Below, piece by piece: positions 1 to 8,716 of a stretch of DNA of 34,446 nucleotides; the first letter of the stretch is position 1; every line of letters begins with the position of its first letter. The DNA lies in assembly GCA_013373595.1 (NCBI GenBank), contig JABXHO010000079.1, positions 1 through 34,446 on the forward strand, written 5' to 3'. The position numbers were made by a program, and so were the translations under genes. The DNA is from Flavobacteriales bacterium. Its GTDB lineage: Bacteria > Bacteroidota > Bacteroidia > Flavobacteriales_D > Crocinitomicaceae. Below the pieces are notes generated by a model. That model saw only the letters and a list, made by a program, of their open reading frames with translations. It was not told where the DNA came from and did not search any database.

Positions 1-286
1 TACTTCCGCTGGCACCAGTAAATGCACCTTTTTCGTGACCGAATAATTCGGAATCAATTGTTCCTTCTGGAATTGCTCCACAGTTTACGGCAATGTATTC
101 ACCGTGCTTGCGCGAACTCAATTGATGAATGACTTGTGGAATGATTTCCTTTCCTGTTCCACTTTCACCAGTAACAAGCACGGAAATATCGGTAGGAGCT
201 ACTTGAATAGCCACCTCAAGTGCACGATTCAGTAGAACGGCATTTCCGATGATTCCAAAACGTTGTTTAACTTGTTGAATTGTCAT
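1..286 (-). CDS. Sigma-54-type AAA+ transcriptional regulator, truncated by the window edge
   Basis: Translating from the ATG at 286 gives 95 residues that form the start of a sigma-54-interacting AAA+ ATPase domain. The Walker A motif GESGTGKE is at about residues 41-48, followed by VNCGAIPEG and the sigma-54 contact loop GAFTGA near the window edge. No receiver or GAF domain precedes the ATPase core, so the protein probably senses its signal through partners or expression level. Proteins of this family hydrolyse ATP to open promoters held by RNA polymerase with sigma-54. The gene begins 10 bases after the miaB stop on the same strand, which indicates one operon. From memory, this miaB-regulator order is common in Flavobacteriales. 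The C-terminal part, where a Fis-type helix-turn-helix would lie, is outside the window. Confidence 0.9.
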   Translation of the reverse strand, partial: MTIQQVKQRFGIIGNAVLLNRALEVAIQVAPTDISVLVTGESGTGKEIIPQVIHQLSSRKHGEYIAVNCGAIPEGTIDSELFGHEKGAFTGASGS

Positions 287-296
287 ATTTCTAATC

Positions 297-1754
297 TCAT
301 TTTGCAGGTGGAAGTACTTCAATAACTTCACCCAATAATGTTGCGGTTGTGCAATCGTTGATTTTCACCATTACGTAGGTTCCTTTTTCGAAATCTCCCT
401 TCGGGAAAACCGTCATGGAATTGTTTCCAGCACGCCCCGACATGAATTTCTCTGGCTCTCGTTTCGAAGGACCTTCAACCAATACTTTTTGAACCGTTCC
501 AACTAACTTTTCGTGACTCATTTTTGAGTGCTTTTGCTGCAATTCGATGATTTCCGTCAAACGAGCGCTTTTTACGTCTTCTGGAACATTGTCTTCGAAT
601 CGTCTTTCAGCAAGCGTTTTTGGACGTTCAGAATATTTATACATGTACGCAAAATCCCATTTCACAATTTCCATCATGGAAATAGTATCTGCGTGTTCTT
701 CATCTGTTTCATCACAAAATCCTGTGATTAAATCTGTAGAGATGGCACATCCTGGAATGATTCTTCGGATGGCGTCAATGCGCTCCAAATACCATTCGCG
801 CGAGTATCCGCGGTTCATACGCTTCAACATCTCTGTATTTCCTGATTGAACGGGAAGGTGGATGTAGTTACAAACGTTTTCATGTTTCGCAATAACTTCC
901 AATACGTCATCTCCCATGTCTTTCGGGTGTGATGTAGAGAATCGAACGCGTAAATCAGGAGAAACTTGCGCTACCATGTCCATCAATTCCGCAAAATTCG
1001 TCGTAGGTTTATCTGGATCTTTGATTTCACCTTTCGATGTCATGTTCCAACGATACGAGTCAACGTTTTGTCCGAGCAACGTTACTTCGCGATATCCTGC
1101 TTCGAACAAATCGCGGCATTCTTGAACAATTGTCTCAGGATCACGTGATCGCTCGCGTCCTCTTGTGAATGGAACCACGCAGAATGAACACATGTTATCG
1201 CAACCTCTGGTAATCGATACAAAACTGGAAACACCACCTTGGTCAAGTTTCACAGGTGAGATGTCGGCGTATGTTTCTTCTCTCGAAAGTAATACGTTCA
1301 CGGCTTTCTGTCCTGTTCCTACCTCTTCAATCAAATTGGGTAAGTCACGGTACGCATCAGGTCCTGCAACAAGGTCAACCAGTTTTTCTTCTTCAAGTAA
1401 ATCCTTCTTCAAGCGTTCCGCCATGCACCCCAAAATTCCCACAACCAGTTCCGGTTGACGTTGTTTACGCTTTTTGAAATTTGTTAGGCGATTACGTACA
1501 CGCTGTTCTGCATTTTCGCGGATGGAACACGTATTAATCAAAACAACGTCTGCTTCCTCAACATCTCGAGTCGTACTGTAACCATCTTTCGATAAAATCG
1601 AGGCAACTACCTCACTATCGGCAAAGTTCATGGCACAACCGTAACTTTCCACATAAAGCTTTTTTCCATGGCCAGCGTTTTCTGCCGCTACCATCGTTGC
1701 TTCTCCTTGACGTGATTCGTCAATTTCCTTATCCATTTTAAGAGTCTTGTCCAT
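297..1754 (-). CDS. miaB: tRNA-2-methylthio-N6-dimethylallyladenosine synthase MiaB
   Basis: A radical-SAM methylthiotransferase that adds the 2-methylthio group to N6-isopentenyladenosine-37 of tRNAs reading UNN codons. The N-terminal domain has the three cysteines of the auxiliary 4Fe-4S cluster in ESYGC, INTCS and LGCMAE (about residues 40, 76 and 110). The radical SAM motif CDNMCSFC is at about residues 185-192, and a C-terminal TRAM-like RNA-binding region follows. The length of 485 aa is slightly more than bacterial MiaB of about 440-475 aa because of an N-terminal extension. I chose the ATG at 1754; a further upstream in-frame start would be TTG at 1772, and ATG 1736 fits homologues equally well. 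A clear promoter lies upstream at 1819-1850. The AAA+ regulator gene follows by 10 bases. Confidence 0.95.
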   Translation of the reverse strand: MDKTLKMDKEIDESRQGEATMVAAENAGHGKKLYVESYGCAMNFADSEVVASILSKDGYSTTRDVEEADVVLINTCSIRENAEQRVRNRLTNFKKRKQRQPELVVGILGCMAERLKKDLLEEEKLVDLVAGPDAYRDLPNLIEEVGTGQKAVNVLLSREETYADISPVKLDQGGVSSFVSITRGCDNMCSFCVVPFTRGRERSRDPETIVQECRDLFEAGYREVTLLGQNVDSYRWNMTSKGEIKDPDKPTTNFAELMDMVAQVSPDLRVRFSTSHPKDMGDDVLEVIAKHENVCNYIHLPVQSGNTEMLKRMNRGYSREWYLERIDAIRRIIPGCAISTDLITGFCDETDEEHADTISMMEIVKWDFAYMYKYSERPKTLAERRFEDNVPEDVKSARLTEIIELQQKHSKMSHEKLVGTVQKVLVEGPSKREPEKFMSGRAGNNSMTVFPKGDFEKGTYVMVKINDCTTATLLGEVIEVLPPAK

Positions 1755-1818
1755 ACGTTTAAATCTCACCAAATCGGTCTGTTGTTCTTTAGAATTCCTT
1801 CAATTTCGACCGAGCGTA

Positions 1819-1850
1819 CAAAATTAGGTAAAATGCCGAGTGTGTCAAAA
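1819..1850 (-). promoter_or_regulatory. Promoter of miaB, Bacteroidota sigma-A type
   Basis: Read on the minus strand, TTTTG (1850-1846) is followed after 19 bases by TAATTTTG (1826-1819). This matches the Bacteroidota consensus TTTG ... TAnnTTTG exactly in the -7 box. Transcription would start near 1812, giving a leader of about 58 bases before ATG 1754. Confidence 0.7.
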
Positions 1851-1962
1851 TGTCAGTTCGTTATTTATCGTTAATAATCCGAACTTTTTGAAATCAGCTC
1901 CGTAGTTTGTACGAAGCAGGGAATGAAAAGTGAAAGCGATTTTTGTGAGCAATCCTAATATA

Positions 1963-1977
1963 TTAACCATAGGTTAA
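1963..1977. promoter_or_regulatory. 15-base perfect palindrome, possible operator
   Basis: TTAACC-ATA-GGTTAA is a perfect inverted repeat with a three-base centre, lying between the divergent miaB and topA promoters and followed by a second partial GGTTA. It could be a binding site for a dimeric regulator. No regulator is known to me for this site. Confidence 0.3.
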
Positions 1978-2023
1978 AGGTTAGTTCTCCCAAAAATGAC
2001 TTTGATTTTGTTATTCCTTTTTA

Positions 2024-2054
2024 TTGCTTATTGATTTTAAAACCTCTTATTTTG
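2024..2054 (+). promoter_or_regulatory. Possible topA promoter
   Basis: TTG at 2024-2026 is followed after 20 bases by TTATTTTG at 2047-2054, one mismatch from the Bacteroidota -7 consensus TAnnTTTG. The leader would be about 50 bases. The assignment is weak because the region is generally T-rich. Confidence 0.35.
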
Positions 2055-2113
2055 CAGGCGCTTGAAACCCTCAACGGAGGATTTAGCAACTTTTTGTAAA
2101 GAACACGATACAT

Positions 2114-4609
2114 ATGGCAAAGAACTTAGTGATAGTTGAGTCACCCGCAAAAGCGAAGACGATTGAAGGATATTTAGGAAAAGACTTTGTTGTAAAATCG
2201 AGCTTTGGACACGTTCGCGATTTAGCGAAAAAAGGTGTTTCGGTGGATGTTGAAAACAACTTTGAACCGAAATATGAGATCTCTCCAGATAAGACGAAAC
2301 TCGTTTCAGAATTGAAGCAGTTGGTGAAGAAATCTGAAGTGGTTTGGCTCGCAACGGATGAGGACCGCGAAGGAGAAGCGATTTCGTGGCACTTATATGA
2401 AACACTTGGGCTTGACAAGAAAGAAACCAAGCGAATTACCTTTAACGAGATTACCAAAACAGCGATTCTAAAATCAATCGAGTCTCCACGAGAGATTAAT
2501 CTGGATTTAGTTGATGCCCAACAGGCACGACGAATCTTGGATCGATTGGTTGGTTTTGAACTTTCTCCGGTATTGTGGAGAAAAGTACGTCCGAGCTTAT
2601 CTGCAGGACGTGTTCAGTCTGTTGCTGTGCGCTTGATTGTTGAGCGTGAGCGTCAAATTCAAGCATTTGATTCACAATCTTACTATAAAGTTGTTGGAAC
2701 GTTTAAGTCGGACAAAGGAACAATCAAATCGGAAGTTTCGCGAAAGCTTGAAACCGAAGAAGAGGTGAAGGAATTGCTCGAATCGTGTAAGACAGCAGAT
2801 TTCTCTATTCAAGATGTAACGCAAAAACCAGCAACGAAAAAGCCAACGGCACCATTTACAACATCGACGCTTCAACAAGAGGCGAGTTTGAAGTTGGGCT
2901 TCACGGTATCGCGTACCATGCAAGTTGCACAACGTTTGTACGAATCTGGAAAGATCACGTACATGAGAACGGACTCGGTGAACCTTTCGGATACAGCATT
3001 GAACGCAGCGAAAGCTGAAATTGAAAAAGCATACGGAGCGAATTATTCGCAAACTCGAAAATACACCACGAAATCATCGGGTGCTCAAGAGGCGCACGAG
3101 GCGATTCGTCCAACGGATTTTTCTGTTCACTCTTTCTCAGGAGATAGAGATCAAGAGAAATTGTATGATCTAATTTGGAAACGCGCGATTTCTTCTCAGA
3201 TGTCAGATGCGAAATTGGAGCGTACAAACATTAAGATGTCTGCACCAACGGTAAGTGAAACATTTACAGCGAAAGGTGAGGTGATCAAGTTTGACGGATT
3301 TTTGAAGGTGTACCTTGAAAGTTCAATGGACGATGATGAAGATGATTTGGCTCCAGAAGGATTGCTTCCTGCAGTGAAAGTAGGAGAGAAGGTTGATCCG
3401 GAAGAGGTAATGGCAACACAGCGTTTTACCCGCCCGCCTTCACGATATGCTGAAGCTTCTTTGGTAAAAGAAATGGAAGGGTTGGGTATTGGTCGTCCAT
3501 CAACTTATGCACCAACAATTTCTACAATTCAGAAGCGTGGATACGTTGAGAAGCCAGATAATGAGGGTCGTGAGCGAAATTACGACCAGTGGCGCATGAA
3601 AGGTGGAGAAATCAACAAGAAAACACTGACCGAAATTACAGGTCGAGAAAAAAATAAACTGGCTCCAACCGATATTGGAATGTTGGTAACCGATTTTCTA
3701 GTAGAGCATTTCGGAAGAATTTTGGATTACAATTTCACGGCGAAAGTAGAGCAAGAGTTTGATGAGATCGCAAAAGGACTCGTAGAGTGGACAGCGATGA
3801 TCAAAGAGTTTTATGCTCCGTTTCATGATCGCGTAGAAGACACACTCGAAAATTCGGAGCGTGTTACGGGAGAACGTGAATTGGGAATGCATCCAGAAAA
3901 CGGTCGACGAATTATTGCGCGTATCGGGAAGTTTGGACCTATGGTTCAGATGGGAGACGAGCAAGTAGATGGTGAAAAGCCTGAGTTTGCTTCGTTGAGA
4001 AAAGACCAGTCGATTAACTCTGTTACACTTGAGGAGGCATTGGAGCTATTCCAATTCCCTAAAACAGTGGGAGAATACGAAGGGGAAGAAGTTGTGGTGG
4101 CTGAAGGACGCTACGGACCTTACGTTAAGTTTGAAGGGAAATACATCTCTATTCCAAAAAATGAAGCGATTACATCGGTTGATTTAGACAGAGCCATCGA
4201 ATTGATCGAGGAGAAGCGAAAAGCGGATGCTCCAATTGCAACATACGAAGGTTTGCCCGTTCAAAAGGGAACAGGTCGGTTCGGTCCATTCATCAAATGG
4301 GATGGTATGTTCATTAATGTGAACAAGAAGTACGACTTTGATAATCTTTCAAATGCTGACATCGAGGAATTGATTGAAGCGAAGAAGAAAAAGGAAATCG
4401 AAAAGTACATCCACAACTGGGAGGAAGAAGGAATTTCTGTTCAAAAGGCACGTTGGGGACGATTCAATATTGTGAAAGGGAAAATCAAGATTGAAATGCC
4501 GAAAACAACAGATGCTGAAGCGTTGACTTTGGAAGAAGTGAAGGCGATTATTGAAGAAAAGGCTCCGAAAAAGAAAACGAAAGCTAAGCCTAAGGCGAAG
4601 AAAAAATAA
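2114..4609 (+). CDS. topA: DNA topoisomerase I (type IA)
   Basis: Relaxes negatively supercoiled DNA by cutting and passing one strand. The N-terminal Toprim domain opens with VIVESPAKAKTIE and has the metal-binding acidic motif ATDEDREGEA (D82, D84, E86). The active-site tyrosine is Y283 in ITYMRTDSVN, and GIGRPSTYA lies further on in the core. At 831 aa it has the usual length, but there are no C-terminal zinc-ribbon cysteines as in the E. coli enzyme. Instead the C-terminus carries repeats of the RYGPYVK / GRFGPFIK type (about residues 660-800) and ends in a lysine-rich tail that probably binds DNA. The downstream arginase-like gene starts 96 bases later, possibly from its own promoter. 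Confidence 0.97.
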   Translation: MAKNLVIVESPAKAKTIEGYLGKDFVVKSSFGHVRDLAKKGVSVDVENNFEPKYEISPDKTKLVSELKQLVKKSEVVWLATDEDREGEAISWHLYETLGLDKKETKRITFNEITKTAILKSIESPREINLDLVDAQQARRILDRLVGFELSPVLWRKVRPSLSAGRVQSVAVRLIVERERQIQAFDSQSYYKVVGTFKSDKGTIKSEVSRKLETEEEVKELLESCKTADFSIQDVTQKPATKKPTAPFTTSTLQQEASLKLGFTVSRTMQVAQRLYESGKITYMRTDSVNLSDTALNAAKAEIEKAYGANYSQTRKYTTKSSGAQEAHEAIRPTDFSVHSFSGDRDQEKLYDLIWKRAISSQMSDAKLERTNIKMSAPTVSETFTAKGEVIKFDGFLKVYLESSMDDDEDDLAPEGLLPAVKVGEKVDPEEVMATQRFTRPPSRYAEASLVKEMEGLGIGRPSTYAPTISTIQKRGYVEKPDNEGRERNYDQWRMKGGEINKKTLTEITGREKNKLAPTDIGMLVTDFLVEHFGRILDYNFTAKVEQEFDEIAKGLVEWTAMIKEFYAPFHDRVEDTLENSERVTGERELGMHPENGRRIIARIGKFGPMVQMGDEQVDGEKPEFASLRKDQSINSVTLEEALELFQFPKTVGEYEGEEVVVAEGRYGPYVKFEGKYISIPKNEAITSVDLDRAIELIEEKRKADAPIATYEGLPVQKGTGRFGPFIKWDGMFINVNKKYDFDNLSNADIEELIEAKKKKEIEKYIHNWEEEGISVQKARWGRFNIVKGKIKIEMPKTTDAEALTLEEVKAIIEEKAPKKKTKAKPKAKKK

Positions 4610-4682
4610 GACTTAACAAGTTTTCAACGTTCGAACTTTCAAAGTTTTGATCGTACTCAGGTAAATGCTTCGTGATCTGACC

Positions 4683-4690
4683 TATTTTTG
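4683..4690 (+). promoter_or_regulatory. -7 box upstream of the arginase-like gene
   Basis: TATTTTTG matches the Bacteroidota -7 consensus TAnnTTTG exactly. No TTG lies at the expected distance upstream, and the leader before ATG 4706 would be only about 10 bases, so the promoter is tentative. Confidence 0.35.
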
Positions 4691-4705
4691 TGGAAACACC
4701 AGATC

Positions 4706-5857
4706 ATGAAGGATATTTCTATCTATTTCTCACCAGTTGATGCTGCTATCTCTATTCAAGAGGAAAGAATAGGGGCGGACATGAAAATTTATCGAAATGA
4801 TGATTTTCCAGAGATCGATGAGCCTGGGATAGCTATTATCTACGTTCCGGAGTTTAGAAGTGCAGAAATCAAGCATGTTAAATCCAACGAATCTTTCCGA
4901 CAGTTTTTGTACAGTTTCCATAGAGGAGATGCCTGGGGGATGACTCTTTACGATCTTGGGAATGTTCTACCGGGAAATACCATTGAAGATACGCGATTTG
5001 CACTCGGACAGGTCGTTTCAGAATTGGTAAAGAAGGACGTGATTCCTGTGGTGATTGGTGGTGGACAAGATTTGACGGTAGCATGCTACAAAGGATTTGA
5101 AAACCTCGAACGACTCATCAATGTGTGCGCAATCGATAGCGCGTTAGATATCGGAGAACCAAATGATCCGATTCATTCCAATGGTTATGTGAGTCATTTA
5201 CTGATGCAGCGCCCATGCTACCTTTTTAATTTTGCGAATATTGGATTGCAGCGATTGATGGCGTCTCAGCGAGAGGTGGATTTGTTCGAAAACCTTTATT
5301 TCGATATTTGTCGATTGGGTGAATTCAATCAAAATTTCAAAAAAGCGGAGCCCTACCTGAGAAATTCCGACTTGATTTCTGTGGATTTCGAAAGTTTGAG
5401 AAGTAGTGAAGTCGACGGTGCGTGTTATACCAGTCCCAATGGTTTTTATGCTGAACAATTGTGTCAACTGGCCAAATACAGTGGTTTGAGTGATAAGTTG
5501 AGTTGTTTCGGTGTATTCAATGTAAATCCAAATCAAAATGAAGTTGCTTCAAATCTTTTGGCTCAATTAATTTGGTATTTTATTGATGGTGTGGCGAATC
5601 GCTATGGCGACTTTCCAATTGGAAATAAAGTGAATTACACGAAGTTTCATGTTCATTTGGAAGATTTCGATGATGACTTGGTTTTCTACAAGAGCGATAA
5701 ATCGAGCCGTTGGTGGATGGAAGTGAAATATCCTGCTGGTCAAGGAAGCAAATACGAACGCCATCAAATGGTGCCCTGCGATAGGGATGACTACGATGGA
5801 GCCATGAATAATATCATCCCCAACTTGTGGTGGAAAACCCTTCAAAAGCTTTCTTAA
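4706..5857 (+). CDS. Degenerate arginase/formimidoylglutamase-fold protein
   Basis: The 383-aa protein follows the order of the ureohydrolase (arginase, agmatinase, formimidoylglutamase) fold, but several manganese ligands are altered. The first motif GG-x-H-D appears as GGGQD (residues 118-122, His replaced by Gln). The second, DAHxD, is DSALD (144-148, His lost). The third, SxDxD, is SVDFE (225-229, second Asp changed to Glu). A binuclear manganese centre of the normal kind therefore seems unlikely, and the protein may be a pseudo-enzyme or have another activity. The N-terminal 70 residues resemble no motif I know. I chose ATG 4706 over TTG 4688 because the latter lies inside a -7 promoter box. 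It sits between topA and the T9SS genes, an order I recall from other Flavobacteriales. Confidence 0.75.
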   Translation: MKDISIYFSPVDAAISIQEERIGADMKIYRNDDFPEIDEPGIAIIYVPEFRSAEIKHVKSNESFRQFLYSFHRGDAWGMTLYDLGNVLPGNTIEDTRFALGQVVSELVKKDVIPVVIGGGQDLTVACYKGFENLERLINVCAIDSALDIGEPNDPIHSNGYVSHLLMQRPCYLFNFANIGLQRLMASQREVDLFENLYFDICRLGEFNQNFKKAEPYLRNSDLISVDFESLRSSEVDGACYTSPNGFYAEQLCQLAKYSGLSDKLSCFGVFNVNPNQNEVASNLLAQLIWYFIDGVANRYGDFPIGNKVNYTKFHVHLEDFDDDLVFYKSDKSSRWWMEVKYPAGQGSKYERHQMVPCDRDDYDGAMNNIIPNLWWKTLQKLS

Positions 5858-5982
5858 TCTCTTGGATTCTTTATTTTGTGATTTTTTTAACATTGATCAA
5901 AAAAAATGGTCATAATCAAGAAAATTTCTTAACTTGCAGGCTTATTAGGTTGGTCTTAATAGTGTTCAACCCTCGACTAACT

Positions 5983-6001
5983 CTAGGAAAACTATTTTTT
6001 T
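5983..6001 (+). promoter_or_regulatory. Leader motif before the porP-like gene, shared with gldM
   Basis: CTAGGAAAA at 5983-5991 is followed by CTATTT and a T-run, with 10 bases between the motif and the ATG. The same motif with the same spacing precedes gldM (9600-9618). The AGGA is too far from the start codon for a normal Shine-Dalgarno contact, so another role in translation or transcript stability is possible. Confidence 0.4.
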
Positions 6002-7000
6002 ATGAAAAGAAGACTTTTAGTTTTTTCGACACTTTTTACGCTTGCATCGGGTGCTTTGTATGCCCAGCAAGACAAAGTGATTACTCATTTTATTTTCGAT
6101 AAGATGAGTTTCAACCCTGCTGCTACAGGAATTAATCAAGGTATTTGTGGTACTACTGTTTACAGAAATCAGTGGGACAGAGTTAACGGAGCTCCAAATT
6201 CTGCTTTACTCAATGTGGAAGCGAATTTGTTGCCTGTAATCAAGCAAGACCTTGGTGTTGGTATTTCATTCTACCATGACGCAATTGGCTTTACACGTAT
6301 GAATCATGTAAAACTAAATGCTTCATACCGATTTAATATTGCTGGAGCGGGTAGACTAGGTGTAGGTGTCGGACTTGGATTGTTTAACATTGGGATGAGC
6401 CCTGTGTGGGTGCCGCCAGTTACACAGATTGACCCATCACTCCCTCAAGGTTTTTCTGATAATAAGTTTGATTTAAATGGTGGGTTGTACTGGGTAGGTC
6501 TTCAAGATTACTACGTAGGTATTTCTTCTACGCACCTTACAGCGCCTAGATTATCTGACGAAACTGGTTTGCCAGTTGGTGGTTCAACTACTCCGTCAAC
6601 GGTAACATATGATGCTGCTCGTCATTACTACTTGATGGGAGGTAAGAAATTCGTTGATCTTATTGGAGATGGCGTTCACCTTGATGCGAATGCATTGTTG
6701 AGAACTGACTTAGTGAAGTACTCTGCAGACATCAACGCACGTGTGATGTATAAAGATCTTGCGTATGGAGGGTTAACTTACCGTACTTCAGATGCGATTG
6801 CAATTATGGTTGGAGCAAGACCGTTCAAATTGAGCAGTTTTGGTCCTCCTATGGATAACTTGTTAGTAGGTTACTCTTACGATATTACAATTAATAAATT
6901 GGCGGGTATATCACGCGGTACTCATGAAGTAATGCTGAAGTACTGTTATTACCTTCCACCTGTTCCGATTCAAAAGTCGAAACACCCAAGATGGTTGTAA
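6002..7000 (+). CDS. PorP/SprF-family type IX secretion outer-membrane protein
   Basis: A 332-aa protein with a signal peptide (MKRRLLVFSTLFTLASGALYAQ, cleavage after about residue 21), followed by the family signature DKMSFNPAATG and YRNQWDRVNGAP. Alternating beta-strand segments fit an outer-membrane beta-barrel. Members of this family act at the outer membrane in the type IX secretion system: PorP in Porphyromonas is needed for secretion, and SprF in Flavobacterium for secretion of SprB. Its place directly upstream of gldK copies the porPKLMN arrangement of P. gingivalis and argues for a core PorP role, though paralogues elsewhere in the genome are likely. The leader before the ATG carries the motif it shares with gldM. 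Confidence 0.9.
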   Translation: MKRRLLVFSTLFTLASGALYAQQDKVITHFIFDKMSFNPAATGINQGICGTTVYRNQWDRVNGAPNSALLNVEANLLPVIKQDLGVGISFYHDAIGFTRMNHVKLNASYRFNIAGAGRLGVGVGLGLFNIGMSPVWVPPVTQIDPSLPQGFSDNKFDLNGGLYWVGLQDYYVGISSTHLTAPRLSDETGLPVGGSTTPSTVTYDAARHYYLMGGKKFVDLIGDGVHLDANALLRTDLVKYSADINARVMYKDLAYGGLTYRTSDAIAIMVGARPFKLSSFGPPMDNLLVGYSYDITINKLAGISRGTHEVMLKYCYYLPPVPIQKSKHPRWL

Positions 7001-7117
7001 TATTGAAGAATTTTTAAAATATTTGTAACCATTTCTAGGAAGATTCCGTTATATCCAAGAATACATTGATCCTGTAAGTTGTTAATTGAGATATCCGGAA
7101 GATAAAAAAGAGGTAGA

Positions 7118-8665
7118 ATGAAGAAACTTTTGTTATTTGCTTTAGTTGGTGTGGTGTTGGCGTCATGTACGTCAAGAACCGGTCACTTAACGGGTTCTCT
7201 TGGTAGACGTGTCTACCAACCACAAATCCCACTTGGGATGGTGTATATTCCGTCAGGAGCGTACCAGATGGGAGAGAACGATGGAGATGTGCCATTCTTG
7301 CATCAAACGCGTCCAAGAACTGTGTCAGTTCAAGCGTTTTACATGGATCAAACTGAGATCTCAAACAATGAGTACCGTCAGTTTGTGGAGTGGGTGAGAG
7401 ATTCAATCGCACGTGAAAAAATCTATGAAGGACTCAGCGAAGATGAAGATGCTGAGCGTTACATCAATTACCGCGATCGCTACTTCGATGAAGGAGCACT
7501 CGAGTATGTAGATTACGACGCATCGGATCGAGCTTTGAACCGTGAGGTATTTAGCTTGAATTGGGATCGTAGAATTGATTATAACGATGAGGAAATTGTT
7601 CCGTTGTTAGCTGATATGTACTACCCGCAGCCACAGCGTTACTACAAAAGAAGAGAAATCGACACCCGTCGTTTAATGTTCCGTTACTACTGGATTGATT
7701 ATGTCGAAGCTGCGAGACGAGGTCGAATTAACATTTCTCCAAATGGTTACGATAATCAAGGAAATAAAATCATTGATGATCACCGTGAGCTAGAAACTCC
7801 TCCGCATCCATTTACGGAAGAGCCACAAGGTCAAGACTTGGATTTGAGTAACGGTATCAACAAGATTGGTCAAAACAACGCGATTCGTGGACATGCAAAC
7901 CGTCAACGTTTCATTATCGACGAAATCATTAACGTATATCCTGATACACTTTGTTGGGTTCGTGACTTCACGTATTCATTCCACGATCCAATGACAAACA
8001 TGTATTTCTGGCATCCAGCTTACGACAACTACCCTGTTGTTGGTATTACTTGGGTTCAGGCAAAAGCATTCTCTGTTTGGAGAACTCAATTGTTGAACTC
8101 GTGGCTAGTATCAATGGGAGATTTGTTTGTAAACGATTTCCGTTTGCCAACTGAGGCTGAATGGGAAAGAGCTTCTCGTGGAGATTTGAATATGTCACAG
8201 TACCCATGGGGTGGACCTTACATTCGTAACGAGTCTGGATGTTTCCTTGGAAACTTCAAGCCTATGAGAGGAAGATACTTCGAAGACGGAGGATTCCATA
8301 CGGTGAAGGTATTCTCATACAATCCAAACGGATGGGGACTTTACTGTATGGCTGGAAACGTTGCTGAGTGGTGTGAAACTGCTTACGATGAGTCGATGTA
8401 TGAATTCTCTCACGATTTGAACACGGAATACCGATACAATGCAATGGACTGGGATCCGCCATCAATGAAGCGTAAAGTAATTCGCGGTGGTTCTTGGAAA
8501 GATATCGGATATTACCTAAGAAATGCGACAAGAACGTATGAATACCAGGATACTGCAAAGTCGTATGTAGGATTTAGAGACGTAATGACTCACCTTGGTC
8601 GTGGAGGTAAGGACTTCACAAAAGAAGGTGGTGAGGAAATTCGTAGCGATATTCAACTTCGCTAG
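7118..8665 (+). CDS. gldK: T9SS / gliding lipoprotein GldK (PorK)
   Basis: A 515-aa lipoprotein with the lipobox VVLASC (lipidated Cys17). The body has the formylglycine-generating-enzyme (FGE-sulfatase) fold, recognisable in GMVYIPSGAYQMG near residue 40, RLPTEAEWERASRG and YPWGG in the middle, and GNVAEWCE, VIRGGSWKD and VGFRDV toward the C-terminus. GldK is a structural, non-catalytic member of that fold; with GldN it forms the ring under the outer membrane that guides T9SS cargo and drives gliding adhesins. GldJ has the same fold, but the position directly before gldL, gldM and gldN identifies GldK. It starts 117 bases after the porP-like gene, without an obvious terminator between them. 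Confidence 0.95.
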   Translation: MKKLLLFALVGVVLASCTSRTGHLTGSLGRRVYQPQIPLGMVYIPSGAYQMGENDGDVPFLHQTRPRTVSVQAFYMDQTEISNNEYRQFVEWVRDSIAREKIYEGLSEDEDAERYINYRDRYFDEGALEYVDYDASDRALNREVFSLNWDRRIDYNDEEIVPLLADMYYPQPQRYYKRREIDTRRLMFRYYWIDYVEAARRGRINISPNGYDNQGNKIIDDHRELETPPHPFTEEPQGQDLDLSNGINKIGQNNAIRGHANRQRFIIDEIINVYPDTLCWVRDFTYSFHDPMTNMYFWHPAYDNYPVVGITWVQAKAFSVWRTQLLNSWLVSMGDLFVNDFRLPTEAEWERASRGDLNMSQYPWGGPYIRNESGCFLGNFKPMRGRYFEDGGFHTVKVFSYNPNGWGLYCMAGNVAEWCETAYDESMYEFSHDLNTEYRYNAMDWDPPSMKRKVIRGGSWKDIGYYLRNATRTYEYQDTAKSYVGFRDVMTHLGRGGKDFTKEGGEEIRSDIQLR

Positions 8666-8716
8666 AATATATAACAACAACAATCAAATAAATTAAACCT
8701 AAAACAAGGAAAAACT

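Larger units (their letters stand above)
1755..2113. other. Divergent intergenic region between miaB and topA
   Basis: These 359 bases separate the starts of miaB (leftward) and topA (rightward). They hold a convincing leftward promoter, a weaker rightward one and a 15-base palindrome, listed separately. I see no open reading frame that looks real and no RNA gene. Confidence 0.7.

Noticed and set aside
297-1754. Several open frames on the plus strand opposite miaB.
   Set aside because: They lie in the shadow of a clear gene, have no sensible start regions and show no protein motifs.
4688-4705. TTG start 6 codons upstream of the arginase-like ATG.
   Set aside because: It lies within an exact -7 promoter box, and the ATG at 4706 gives a normal N-terminus.
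5881-5906. ATTTTTTT ... AAAAAAAT inverted repeat after the arginase-like gene, considered as a terminator.
   Set aside because: The stem is only A-T pairs and would be too weak; the arms may be chance in an AT-rich spacer.
7118-8665. Annotation as an active formylglycine-generating (sulfatase-modifying) enzyme.
   Set aside because: The lipobox, the length and the position before gldL, gldM and gldN identify GldK, a structural relative of that fold.
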